Shown here: positions 1-8,296 of the stretch, one piece after another | Position numbering within the stretch: the first letter of the stretch is position 1 | How the letters are laid out: every line of letters starts with the position of its first letter | Origin: DASUPK01 sp963782345 | GTDB taxonomy: Bacteria; Actinomycetota; Thermoleophilia; Solirubrobacterales; 70-9 | Direction: 5' to 3' | NCBI GenBank assembly: GCA_963782345.1 | Contig: CAWAJF010000005.1 | Location: 124,001-188,000 of the forward strand | Length of the DNA: 64,000 nt | The notes under the pieces: model-generated | Seen by the model: the letters and a program-made list of their open reading frames with translations, nothing else | Database searches by the model: none | Told to the model about the DNA's origin: nothing | Made by a program: the position numbers and the translations under genes

Positions 1-15
1 GAGAAGAAGAAGTAG
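1..15 (+). CDS. Possible 3' tail of a plus-strand gene (partial)
   Basis: Frame 1 reads Glu-Lys-Lys-Lys and then TAG at 13-15. A lysine-rich tail followed at once by a hairpin-rich repeat looks like the end of a gene lying to the left of the window. Only four codons are visible, so no product can be named and the reading frame itself is uncertain. Confidence 0.3.
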   Translation, partial: EKKK

Positions 16-24
16 CCCGGCTTC

Positions 25-196
25 GCCATCAGGTCGCGGCCACGAGCGGCCGCCCAGCACAAGTCGGGGCGGCTTTCGCCGCCCCTCCGATGTGCAGCGG
101 CCTGGTGGCCGCCATCAGGTCGCGGCCACGAGCGGCCGCCCAGCACAAGTCGGGGCGGCTTTCGCCGCCCCTCCGATGTGCAGCGGCCTGGTGGCC
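25..196. repeat. Tandem 86-bp repeat, two near-perfect copies, each with three hairpins
   Basis: Copy 1 is 25-110 and copy 2 is 111-196. I see no differences between them. Each unit folds into three stem-loops. In copy 1 these are GCGGCC/GGCCGC (36-53), GGGGCGGC-TTTC-GCCGCCCC (66-85; 152-171 in copy 2) and GCGGCC-TGGT-GGCCGC (97-112). The array lies between the presumed end of a plus-strand gene at 15 and the stop of the minus-strand gene at 199, so it may act as a bidirectional terminator. A related sequence, inverted, lies at 32020-32068. Confidence 0.9.
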
Positions 197-198
197 GC

Positions 199-1575
199 TT
201 AGCTGCCCTCGACTGGCCGGCCGTTGCGCTGCCAGGTGCCGACGCCGCCGTTGGCGACATGCAGGACCCGCTCGAACCCTTCCCGCTGGAGGATCGAGGC
301 GGCGAGGCCACTGCGCTTCCCACCGCTGCAGATCGCGGCGATTGTCGAGCTCCTCGGCAGCTCATCGAGACGCTCGGACAGGGCGGAATATGGGATGTGG
401 AACGACGCCGGGACGTGGGCGTCGGCGAACTCGTCGTCGTCGCGGACGTCGAGGATCAGCAGCTCATCCGTCTCGAGGCGCTCCGCCAGGTCATCGGTGT
501 CGATCAGCTCGATGGTCTGCACGCCGCGGTCCTCCGCTCTCCAGGCCGTCATCCCGCCCTCGAGATAGCCGATCACGCGCATGCCCACGCACGCCAGCAG
601 CTCGGCCGCGTCGAGCTCGTAGCCCTCCGACCCGGCGACGACGATCACACGCGTCTCGGGCCCGAGGACGTTCGCGACCTTGGTCGCGAAGCCGGTCTCG
701 TAGGCCGAGGCGCTGATCGCGCCGGGGATGTGCGCCTCGTCGAATTGGGCGTTCGTTCGCGCGTCGACGACCATCGCCCCGCTCGCGACAGCGGCCTCGA
801 CCTCCCGCGGCGGCATCGGCACCGGCGTCGCCAGCCGCTCGACGAGGGGCCCGCGGTTGAGGGAGACGATGTGCTCGACGTTCGGGGGCGGATCGGCGAG
901 CGTGCCGATCGCGTCCTCGATGAACTCGGACTCCACCTCGAAGCGCAGGGCCCGGTTGTGGTGGCGCTCGAAGCCGATGGTCGAGGACGATTTCTCGTCG
1001 ATCCCGGCGCTCCCGCAGGCCGAGCCGCCGAGATGGCCGGGCCAGACCTCGACGTCGTCGGGAAGGGTCATCAGCCGCTCGTGCAGGGAGCGAAATATCC
1101 CCGTCGCCCCCTCGCGCGCGTCGACGGCCAGATCCGGCCTTGCAACATCGCCCACGAAGAGCGAGTCCCCGGTCAGCACCGCCCACGGATCGTCGCTCCT
1201 GGCCCTGTCCCTGAGCACGAAGCTCGTGTGCTCGGGCCGGTGCCCGGGCGTGTGCAGGGCCTCGATCTCGAGGTCGCCGATCTCGAGCCGCCATCCATCC
1301 TCGAATGCTTCATGCGGATACTCCACCGCGGCCAGGGCGTGAATGTGGATCGTCGCCCCGGTGGCGCTCGTCAGGCGGCCATGCCCGGAGACGTGATCCG
1401 CGTGGTTGTGTGTCTCCAGGATGTGCTCGATGCGCAGGCCGTGGAGCCGGCTGAGCTCGAGGTAGACGTCGATCTCCCAGCGGGGATCGACGACGGCCGC
1501 GACCCCCGCGTCACTGTCGCCGACCAGGTAGGAGGCGCATCCCAGATCCTCGTGGACGATCTGCCGGAAAAGCAT
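199..1575 (-). CDS. MBL-fold hydrolase with two C-terminal rhodanese domains (persulfide-dioxygenase-like)
   Basis: 458 aa. The N-terminal metallo-beta-lactamase domain carries THNHADH (55-61), an HTPGHRPEH motif and TGDSLFVGDVARPDL, the pattern of ETHE1-type glutathione-persulfide dioxygenases. Two rhodanese domains follow. In the first (about 260-345) the active-site loop reads VVAGSEGYE and has no cysteine. The second (about 360-458) has a normal CSGGKRSG loop with Cys416. MBL-rhodanese fusions are known to couple sulfur transfer to persulfide oxidation, giving sulfite and a thiosulfate-handling domain. The first rhodanese unit is probably structural. The ATG start at 1575 gives the standard N-terminus of the family. 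It ends beside the tandem hairpin repeat. The substrate is inferred from the family only. Confidence 0.88.
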   Translation of the reverse strand: MLFRQIVHEDLGCASYLVGDSDAGVAAVVDPRWEIDVYLELSRLHGLRIEHILETHNHADHVSGHGRLTSATGATIHIHALAAVEYPHEAFEDGWRLEIGDLEIEALHTPGHRPEHTSFVLRDRARSDDPWAVLTGDSLFVGDVARPDLAVDAREGATGIFRSLHERLMTLPDDVEVWPGHLGGSACGSAGIDEKSSSTIGFERHHNRALRFEVESEFIEDAIGTLADPPPNVEHIVSLNRGPLVERLATPVPMPPREVEAAVASGAMVVDARTNAQFDEAHIPGAISASAYETGFATKVANVLGPETRVIVVAGSEGYELDAAELLACVGMRVIGYLEGGMTAWRAEDRGVQTIELIDTDDLAERLETDELLILDVRDDDEFADAHVPASFHIPYSALSERLDELPRSSTIAAICSGGKRSGLAASILQREGFERVLHVANGGVGTWQRNGRPVEGS

Positions 1576-1596
1576 CGCCCCCCAGCTTAGGATCGA

Positions 1597-2391
1597 CTAG
1601 GCGCCCGTGAAGTTCGGCTCGCGCTTCTCGGCGAAGGCGATCACGCCCTCGACGAAGTCCTTGCTATGACCCTGGCCGCGCTGGGTATCGGCCTCCGCCT
1701 CGAGCTGGCCTGCGAGATCGGCATAGAGGCGTCGGTTGAGCAGGCGCTTCGAGCCGGCGTACGAGCGGGTCGGCCCGTTGGCCAGGCGCTCGAGCAGGGC
1801 GTCGGAGACCGACTCGAGCTCGTCGTCGGCGACGACCTGGTTGATCAGCCCCCAGTCGAGCGCCTTCGCGGCCGGGATCCGCTCGCCGAGCATCGCCATC
1901 TCGGCCGCGCGCGCGTAGCCGACCCGGGCTGGGATGAAGGCGGTGGAACCTCCGTCGGGCACCAGGCCGATGTTGACGAAGGCGAGCAGGAAGTAGGCGG
2001 ACTCGGCCGCGACGATCAGATCGGCGGCGAGCGCGAGCGAGCAGCCGATCCCGACGGCGGGCCCGTTGACCGCGCTCACCACGGGCTTCGGCATCTCCCG
2101 CAGCTCGGTGATGATCGGGTGGTAAACGTCCTTCAGACGGGCACCCAGGTCGGGGAGGCCGCCCTCATCGCTGCCTCGCTGCTCCTTCAGGTCGGCTCCG
2201 GAGGAGAAGCCGCGGCCGGCGCCGGTGATCAGGACGGCCCTGACGGCGTCGTCGCCGGCCACGGTGCTGACCGCATCGCGCAGGTCGTCGCCGAACTGCT
2301 CGTTCCAGGCGTTCAGAGCGTCGGGGCGGTTGAGCAGGATGCGGGCGGCCGACCCCTCGGTGGTCAGGTCGATGGTCTCGTGGCTGGGCAT
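1597..2391 (-). CDS. Enoyl-CoA hydratase/isomerase family protein
   Basis: 264 aa from ATG 2391, chosen because an AAAGGA ribosome site lies about 6 bases upstream and the 27 codons further upstream have no family similarity. Crotonase-fold motifs are clear: GAGRGFSSGADL (oxyanion-hole segment) and AVNGPAVGIGCSLALAADL, followed by the usual PDGGSTAFIPARVG helix. The enzyme should act on enoyl-CoA esters in fatty-acid or aromatic-acid beta-oxidation; the exact substrate cannot be read. It sits upstream of the MBL gene with 21 bases between them and is divergent from the esterase-monooxygenase fusion, so the two may share the roughly 90-base promoter region. Confidence 0.9.
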   Translation of the reverse strand: MPSHETIDLTTEGSAARILLNRPDALNAWNEQFGDDLRDAVSTVAGDDAVRAVLITGAGRGFSSGADLKEQRGSDEGGLPDLGARLKDVYHPIITELREMPKPVVSAVNGPAVGIGCSLALAADLIVAAESAYFLLAFVNIGLVPDGGSTAFIPARVGYARAAEMAMLGERIPAAKALDWGLINQVVADDELESVSDALLERLANGPTRSYAGSKRLLNRRLYADLAGQLEAEADTQRGQGHSKDFVEGVIAFAEKREPNFTGA

Positions 2392-2481
2392 CTCGGTCCT
2401 TTCGTCCCCTCGGAGCTTCAAGTGTCGTCTGTGGTCCCGGAAGAGACACTCTGACAGCGCGTCGGCTTTCATACGCGTGCC

Positions 2482-4947
2482 TTGACTCCAGCCGAGCCCA
2501 GGAACGCGCCTCGCTATCTGCCCCGACCCCTGGCGAAGCTCTTGACCCGAGCGCTGCAGCGATCGATCCAGCGCACCTGGATCCCGATCAAGGCGCAGCG
2601 CATCTGGACCGAGGCGGCGGCGAGGATCACGCGCATCCCCGGTGGCGTCTCGATCACATCCGGTTCGCTCGGCGGAAGGCCGTCCGACCGGATCGAGGCG
2701 GAGGGTGCCGATCCCTCACGGGCGATCCTCTACCTGCACGGCGGCGCCTACGTGATCGGCTCGCGGCGAACCCATCGCGGTCTCGCCGCCCAGATCGCCC
2801 TCGCCGGCCAGGCACCCGTACATCTGCTCGACTACCGCCTCGGTCCCGAGCACAAGCACCCCGCCGCCCTCGAGGACTCGCTGGCCGCCTATCGCGAGCT
2901 GTTGGCCTCGGGCCTGGATCCGAAGTCGATCGCGATCGTCGGAGACTCGGCCGGCGGCGGCCTGGCGGTTGCCCTGGCCATCCGGCTGCGAGACGAGGGC
3001 GAACCGCTCCCGGGCGGACTCGCGATCCTGAATGGCTGGCTCGACCTGACCTGCTCCGGCGCGTCGATGTACGCCAACGAGAAGCTGGATGCGGGCCTGC
3101 TCCGGCCCTGGACCGTGCGCGGTGGAGAGCTCTACCGAGGGGCCGCCGACCCGCTCGACCCCGAGCTCTCGCCGGTCGAGGCCGATCTCCGTGGCCTGCC
3201 CTCGACCTACATACAGGTGGGGACGAACGACATCATCATGAGCGACTCGGACCGGTTCGCCGAGCGGGCGCGAGCGGCCGGGGTGGACGTTTCCTACGCG
3301 CGCTTCGACGGGATGTGGCACGACTTCCAGCTCGTCGCCGGGCTGATGCGCGAGGCCGATGAGGCGATGGCCGACCTCGGCGGCAGCATCGAGGACATCT
3401 GGGCGGGTCGGCCGCTCGCCGCGCGGACCGCGCCGGCGGCGAGCGGCGGATCGCAGAATGGAGGTCCCACCCGCTCGCCGAGGGTGGCGATCATCGGCGC
3501 CGGCTTCGGCGGCATCGGCCTCGCGATCACGCTGAAGAGGGCGGGGATCGACTCGCTCACCATCCTCGAGAAGGCCGAGGGGGTCGGCGGGGTCTGGCGG
3601 GACAACACCTACCCCGGGGCGGCGTGCGACGTTCCCTCGCACCTCTACTCGTTCTCCTTCGAGCCCAATCCGGACTGGAGCCGCCGCTACTCGCCCCAAC
3701 CGGAGATCCTCGAGTACCTCGGGCGTTGCGTCGAGAAGTACGGCCTCCGTCCCAGCCTGCGGCTCGGGACAGAGGTCTCCCGGGCGGAGTTCGACGAGGG
3801 CGCAGGGATCTGGCGGATCGAGCTCACTGGGGGCGAGATGGTCGAGGCGGATGTGCTCGTCTCGGCCTGCGGGCAGCTCAGCCGCCCGGCCCTCACGCGA
3901 ATCGAGGGAGCGGAGCTCTTTGCGGGCCCGAGCTTCCACACCGCCCGCTGGGATCACGGCGTCGAGATCGACGGCAAGCGGGTGGCCGTGATCGGCACCG
4001 GAGCGAGCACGATCCAGGTCGTTCCGGCGATCGCCGATCGGGTCGCGCAGCTCGACGTCTACCAGAGCTCCGCGCCCTACGTGATCCCCAAGAAGGACCG
4101 CCCATACAGACCCTGGGAGAGACGCCTCTTCCGGTGGTTCCCGCCGGCGCGGCTACTCGCCCGCTTCACCCAGTGGCTGTTCTTCGAGATCTTCATCGCG
4201 GCCTTCAATCAGTTCAAGTCGGTGGGCCGGCTCGGCGTCGGGATGTTCGAGCGCCACCTCGAGGATCAGGTCTCCGACCCCGAGCTCAAGCGTGCCCTGA
4301 CCCCCGACCACGTGCTCGGGTGCAAGCGGGTGCTGATCTCGCCGGACTACTACTCGACCCTCGAGAGGCCGAACGTCGAGCTCGTCACCCAGGGGGTTCG
4401 CGAATTGACGAAGACGGGAGTGGTGGCCGAGGACGGCAGCGAGCGGCCGGCCGACGTGATCGTCCTCTCGACCGGATTCGAGAGCACGCGGTTCCTCGCC
4501 CCGATGGAGATCCGCGGCCGCGACGGACGCGACCTGAACGAGGTCTGGCGGGAGGGAGCGAACGCCTACCTCGGAATGACGGTTGCCGGGTTCCCGAACC
4601 TGTTCGTCATGTACGGGCCGAACACCAATCTCGGGTCGGGATCGATCATCTTCCAGCTCGAGAGCCAGATGCACTACATCGCGGATGCCGTCGAGCGCCT
4701 GCGCCGCCATGGCGGGTGGCTGTCGGTGCGCCCTGAGGTGCAGCGGGCCTTCGACAGCGAGATGCAGAGCCGTCTCTCCACCTCGGTCTGGCAGACCGGA
4801 TGCAACAACTGGTACGTCGACGAACACGGCCGGAACACCAACAACTGGCCGGGGTTCACCCTCGAGTACCGCCGGCGGACGCGGCACCTGGATCCCGCCG
4901 ACTACCAGGCCGGGGCGTCGGCTCAGCTGAGCACGTCGGGCTTGTAG
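2482..4947 (+). CDS. Alpha/beta-hydrolase (HSL-type esterase) fused to Baeyer-Villiger-type flavin monooxygenase
   Basis: 821 aa in one uninterrupted frame. Residues 1 to about 310 form a hormone-sensitive-lipase-type esterase: HGGAY oxyanion motif (86-90), GDSAGG with Ser156, and a C-terminal MWHDF histidine. After a short linker rich in Ala/Gly/Ser, residues about 335-800 form a flavoprotein monooxygenase with GAGFGGIG (FAD-binding), a second dinucleotide motif GTGAST and the Baeyer-Villiger fingerprint FxGxxxHxxxW (about 480-490). Such an enzyme would convert a ketone to an ester or lactone and the esterase half could hydrolyse it. TTG 2482 is the first start in frame but has a weak ribosome site, so the true start may differ by a few codons. 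Its end overlaps the convergent threonine ammonia-lyase by 25 bases. Confidence 0.88.
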   Translation: MTPAEPRNAPRYLPRPLAKLLTRALQRSIQRTWIPIKAQRIWTEAAARITRIPGGVSITSGSLGGRPSDRIEAEGADPSRAILYLHGGAYVIGSRRTHRGLAAQIALAGQAPVHLLDYRLGPEHKHPAALEDSLAAYRELLASGLDPKSIAIVGDSAGGGLAVALAIRLRDEGEPLPGGLAILNGWLDLTCSGASMYANEKLDAGLLRPWTVRGGELYRGAADPLDPELSPVEADLRGLPSTYIQVGTNDIIMSDSDRFAERARAAGVDVSYARFDGMWHDFQLVAGLMREADEAMADLGGSIEDIWAGRPLAARTAPAASGGSQNGGPTRSPRVAIIGAGFGGIGLAITLKRAGIDSLTILEKAEGVGGVWRDNTYPGAACDVPSHLYSFSFEPNPDWSRRYSPQPEILEYLGRCVEKYGLRPSLRLGTEVSRAEFDEGAGIWRIELTGGEMVEADVLVSACGQLSRPALTRIEGAELFAGPSFHTARWDHGVEIDGKRVAVIGTGASTIQVVPAIADRVAQLDVYQSSAPYVIPKKDRPYRPWERRLFRWFPPARLLARFTQWLFFEIFIAAFNQFKSVGRLGVGMFERHLEDQVSDPELKRALTPDHVLGCKRVLISPDYYSTLERPNVELVTQGVRELTKTGVVAEDGSERPADVIVLSTGFESTRFLAPMEIRGRDGRDLNEVWREGANAYLGMTVAGFPNLFVMYGPNTNLGSGSIIFQLESQMHYIADAVERLRRHGGWLSVRPEVQRAFDSEMQSRLSTSVWQTGCNNWYVDEHGRNTNNWPGFTLEYRRRTRHLDPADYQAGASAQLSTSGL

Positions 4948-6077
4948 CCCATCTCGCGGATCATCTCGAGCAGCCGTGCGGCGTGCTCGGGCCCGCGTGT
5001 CTCCATCACCAGCTCGACGCCCGTTTCGCTGACCGTCAACCCGACGCCCTCCCGGACGTGGTCGACGTCGATCAGGTTCGCGTTCCCTTCCCCGATGGTG
5101 GTGAGCAGGGCAGCGAGGGAGCCCGGCTCGTCGGGGATCTTGGTGAAGATGCGGAGGCGCCTGCCCCTCGCGGTCTCGTGATGCCGGGCGATGTCGGCGA
5201 GCACGCCGGCGTCGATGTTGCCGCCGGACAGCACGATCACCGTCGTGCCGGACTCGGCCGGCTCGATCATCCGCTCGCGGAGGGCAGCCACCCCGACCGC
5301 TCCGGCGCCCTCGACCACCAGCTTCGTGCGCTCGAGCAGCAGCATGATCGCGTCGGCGATCTGATCCTCGCCGACCTCGACGCTCGTGTCGACGTGGCGC
5401 GCGAGCAACGGGCCGGTGACCTCTCCGGACCCCTTCACCGCGATGCCGTCCGCCAGGGGGCACTGCGCCCGCACGCCGACCACCTCCACCTCAGGACGAC
5501 TCTCCTTGATCGCCGTGGCGATTCCGGAGGCGAGTCCGCCGCCGCCGATGGGGATCAGGAGCCTGGCGAGGTCGGGCAGCTCGTCGAGCAGCTCGAGCCC
5601 GATCGTTCCCTGGCCGGCGATCACGGCCGGATCGTCGAACGGATGGATGAAGGCGAGGCCCTCGGCCTCGCAGCGCTCGCGGGCCGCCTCGATGCAATCC
5701 TCGACCGACTTCCCACCGAGCACGATCTCGGCCCCGGACTCTCGCGCGGCGGCGATCTTCGCGAGGGCCGCGCGTTCCGGCATGAAGATCGTGGAGGCCA
5801 GCCCCCTCGACCGCGCGGCGTAGGCGACGGACTGCCCGTGGTTGCCTGCGCTCGCCGCCACCACGCCGGGGGTCCCCGGATCGAGCGTGGCGATCTTGTT
5901 GAGAGCACCGCGCAGCTTGAAGGACCCGGTGCGCTGGAGGTTCTCGGCCTTGAGCGCGATCGTCCCGCCACTGGTGCGGGAGAGGAAGCGCGACTCGATC
6001 ACGGGCGTCACGCGAACCACGTCGGAGACCACTTCGCGCGCGGCCTCGATGTCGCGGAGCGCGACGGAGGCGGTCAA
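4923..6077 (-). CDS. ilvA: Threonine ammonia-lyase with C-terminal ACT domain
   Basis: 384 aa, PLP fold type II. Lys54 in SFKLRGA is the Schiff-base lysine; ASAGNHGQ and the IGGGGLASG phosphate-binding loop are present. A single ACT domain (about 310-384, starting RRLRIFTKIPDEPGSL) places it in the 380-410 residue class with one regulatory domain, shorter than the two-ACT biosynthetic IlvA. It deaminates threonine (and serine) to 2-oxobutyrate through an enamine intermediate. It is co-transcribed with ridA just upstream (4-base ATGA overlap), which supports the call because RidA hydrolyses that enamine. Degradative tdcB-like use is possible. Confidence 0.93.
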   Translation of the reverse strand: MTASVALRDIEAAREVVSDVVRVTPVIESRFLSRTSGGTIALKAENLQRTGSFKLRGALNKIATLDPGTPGVVAASAGNHGQSVAYAARSRGLASTIFMPERAALAKIAAARESGAEIVLGGKSVEDCIEAARERCEAEGLAFIHPFDDPAVIAGQGTIGLELLDELPDLARLLIPIGGGGLASGIATAIKESRPEVEVVGVRAQCPLADGIAVKGSGEVTGPLLARHVDTSVEVGEDQIADAIMLLLERTKLVVEGAGAVGVAALRERMIEPAESGTTVIVLSGGNIDAGVLADIARHHETARGRRLRIFTKIPDEPGSLAALLTTIGEGNANLIDVDHVREGVGLTVSETGVELVMETRGPEHAARLLEMIREMGYKPDVLS

Positions 6078-6478
6078 GGCGCGAGAGGGACGGTGGCGTC
6101 CATCTCCACCAGGGCGCCCTTGGGGAGCGCGGCGACCCCCACCGTGGTCCGGACGGGGAAGGGCTGCTCGAAGAAGGTCGCGTACACGTCGTTCACCTTG
6201 GGGAACTCAGCCATGTCGGTCAGGTAGATCCCGATGCGCGCCGCATCCTGGAGCCGGGTGTCGGCGGCCCGGCAGACGGCCTCGAGGCTCATCAGGCAGC
6301 GGTTCGCCTGCTCGGCGATGCCGCCCTCGACCAACTCGCCGCCCTCCGGATCGAGCGGAACCTGTCCGCTGCAGTAGAGGACGCCATTGGCCACGACCGC
6401 CTGTGAATAGGGCCCGATCGGAGCCGGCGCCTGGTCCGTCTCGATGGGCCGGCGTTCGCCCGCTCGCGATGCCTCCAT
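6074..6478 (-). CDS. ridA: RidA family reactive enamine/imine deaminase
   Basis: 134 aa. YjgF/YER057c/UK114 fold with GPYSQAV, the GVLYCSGQVPLDPEG strand and FPVRTTVGVAALPKGALVE. Arg110 matches the conserved arginine that binds the substrate carboxylate in active RidA proteins. The family hydrolyses 2-aminoacrylate and 2-aminocrotonate released by PLP dehydratases. The gene starts the operon and its stop overlaps the start of ilvA by 4 bases, so the detoxifying enzyme is made together with the enzyme that produces its substrate. The first 8-10 residues are extra relative to short family members. Confidence 0.93.
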   Translation of the reverse strand: MEASRAGERRPIETDQAPAPIGPYSQAVVANGVLYCSGQVPLDPEGGELVEGGIAEQANRCLMSLEAVCRAADTRLQDAARIGIYLTDMAEFPKVNDVYATFFEQPFPVRTTVGVAALPKGALVEMDATVPLAP

Positions 6479-6556
6479 GCTTTCCTCCTCTCGGTCCGGC
6501 TGCTCTGGGCCCGCTGAGTATCGCTCAGGGGGCGCCGGGGGCGCGGCCCGGCGGGG

Positions 6557-7498
6557 TCAGCCCGGATGGATGACCAGCTTGTGGTGCGGGCCCTCGCCCT
6601 GGCGCCGCCAGGCGTCCTCGATCTCGGAGAGCGGGACCTCCTCGGTCTCCACCGTGAGCTCCCCGGCGGCGGCGTGCTCGCACATCGCGCGGAAGGCCTC
6701 CCGCTTCCGATCCGCGGGCGCCTTGAAGTTGGTGTGTCCGATGATCGAACCGAGCTGGTTGCGGAAGGGGCGCCCCGCGATCTCGGCCGTCGGCCCGGCC
6801 GCGTTCCCGATTTGCACCAGGCGGCCGTTCTCGGCGAGCGCCGTCAGCGCGGCGGCGGCGGCCGATCCCCAGATCGGATCGAGGATCACGTCCGCGCCAT
6901 CGCCGCAGGCCTCCCGGAAGCGCTCGTCCATCTCCTCGCCCTCCTCGACGACCACCGTGGCGTCGGCGCCGATCTCCCGCGAGCGTTCGAGCGCCCCGGT
7001 ATCCCGAGCCGCGGCGATCACCGTTCCGGCGCCGAGCAGCCCGGCTCCCTGGACCGCGATCTGTCCGACCACTCCACTCGCGCCGAGGACGAGAACCGTT
7101 TCGCCCGCCTGCAGGTCCGCCCGCCAGGTGAGCGAGAGCCAGGCCGCCAATCCGGCGATCCCGAAGCAGACGGCCAAGTCGTCGTCGACGCCATCCGGGA
7201 CGTCGATCAGGGAATCGGCTTCGACCAGCGAGCGCTCGGCCATCGAGCCGAAGGGCGCGGCCGGGTCGTCGAAGTAGACCCGTCGCCCGTCCGGGAGGAC
7301 CCCGATGCCCTCCTTGCCGGCGATCGAGGGGATGGGCGGCTGCCTCCCCGGAATCTCCCCGGCGGCGGTGGCCAGGTCCACGGGATTCAGTCCGGCGACG
7401 GAGACGTCGATCTCGCTCTTGCCGTCGGTCGCGCTCGGGTCCTCGAAGTCCCCCGCCCGGGGCGGGCGCTCGTGGCTCTCTATGACGGCGGCGCGCAT
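6557..7498 (-). CDS. Zinc-independent medium-chain dehydrogenase/quinone oxidoreductase family protein
   Basis: 313 aa. GroES-like N-terminal half and a Rossmann half with LGASGVVGQIAVQGAGLLGA. The structural and catalytic zinc ligands of alcohol dehydrogenases are absent, as in NADPH:quinone/crotonase-type MDR reductases. It probably uses NADPH to reduce quinones or enones. ATG 7498 gives MRAAVIE, the usual start of this family. It is divergent from the amidotransferase gene across 62 bases. No substrate can be assigned. Confidence 0.82.
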   Translation of the reverse strand: MRAAVIESHERPPRAGDFEDPSATDGKSEIDVSVAGLNPVDLATAAGEIPGRQPPIPSIAGKEGIGVLPDGRRVYFDDPAAPFGSMAERSLVEADSLIDVPDGVDDDLAVCFGIAGLAAWLSLTWRADLQAGETVLVLGASGVVGQIAVQGAGLLGAGTVIAAARDTGALERSREIGADATVVVEEGEEMDERFREACGDGADVILDPIWGSAAAAALTALAENGRLVQIGNAAGPTAEIAGRPFRNQLGSIIGHTNFKAPADRKREAFRAMCEHAAAGELTVETEEVPLSEIEDAWRRQGEGPHHKLVIHPG

Positions 7499-7560
7499 CG
7501 GGACGGGTTACTTCCCTGCTCACCGGAATCGGAAACGACGCGGCTGGCAGACTCCGTTGC

Positions 7561-8286
7561 GTGAGAGCACTGGCGATCGTGCACCAGGCGGATGCCGGGC
7601 CGGGCGTGTTCGCCGACGAGATGCGGGAACGGGGGGTGGAGCTCGACGAGTGGCTCCTCTCGGAGCGGGGGACCGGACCCCGGCTCGAGATCTCCGAGTA
7701 CGACGCCGTCCTCACCTTCGGCGGCGCGATGCACGCCGACCAGGAGGACCGCCACCCCTGGCTCCGCTTCGAGAAGGACTTCCTCGCGGCGATGATCGAC
7801 GACCGCATGCCGGTTCTGGCGGTCTGCCTCGGCGGCCAGGTGCTGGCGGAGGCGGCCGGCGGCGTGGCGCGGCGGGCCCGCGAGCCCGAGATCGGCTGGC
7901 ATGACGTCGAGATCACGGACCAGGGCTCCAGGGATCCGGTGATCGGGCCGCTGGCGCCGCGCTTCACGGGCTTTCAGTGGCACAGCTACGAGGCGGTGGC
8001 GCCCGACGGCGCACCAGTCCTCGCTCGCAGCCCGGTCTGCGGTCAGGCCTATCGCGTGGGGGAAATGGCCTGGGGAATCCAGTTCCACGCCGAGGTGACG
8101 GCCTCCGACGCGGAGAGCTGGATCGACGACTATCGCTCCGACGAGGACGCCGTTCGGATCGGTGTCGATCCGGATGCTCTGCGCACACAGACCCGCGAGC
8201 AGATCGGCGACTGGAACAGGCTCGGCCGCGAGCTCTGCGGCCGGTTCCTGGACGCCGCTGTTGCGGAACCCGGTACGAGCGGCTAG
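7561..8286 (+). CDS. Class I glutamine amidotransferase-like protein (GMP-synthase-type GATase domain)
   Basis: 241 aa from GTG 7561. Stand-alone GATase-1 domain: nucleophile Cys89 in VLAVCLGGQ, and GIQFHAEV (about residues 177-184) with the His-Glu pair. Stand-alone proteins of this type include gamma-glutamyl peptide or amide hydrolases and poorly characterised GMP-synthase-like proteins. A role in hydrolysing gamma-glutamyl amides is conceivable here because a GlnA-like ligase lies 3 kb downstream, but nothing in the sequence fixes it. The next gene starts within 11 bases of its stop. Confidence 0.8.
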   Translation: MRALAIVHQADAGPGVFADEMRERGVELDEWLLSERGTGPRLEISEYDAVLTFGGAMHADQEDRHPWLRFEKDFLAAMIDDRMPVLAVCLGGQVLAEAAGGVARRAREPEIGWHDVEITDQGSRDPVIGPLAPRFTGFQWHSYEAVAPDGAPVLARSPVCGQAYRVGEMAWGIQFHAEVTASDAESWIDDYRSDEDAVRIGVDPDALRTQTREQIGDWNRLGRELCGRFLDAAVAEPGTSG

Positions 8287-8296
8287 GGTGAGATCC

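Noticed and set aside
178..1590. Long plus-strand open frame opposite the MBL-rhodanese gene
   Set aside because: No domain motif, composition typical of antisense frames, and the opposite strand has a complete domain set.
4153..5463. Long minus-strand open frame overlapping the fusion gene and ilvA
   Set aside because: It is an Arg/Gly/Ala-rich shadow of high-GC coding DNA; the plus-strand and other minus-strand frames carry full protein motifs.
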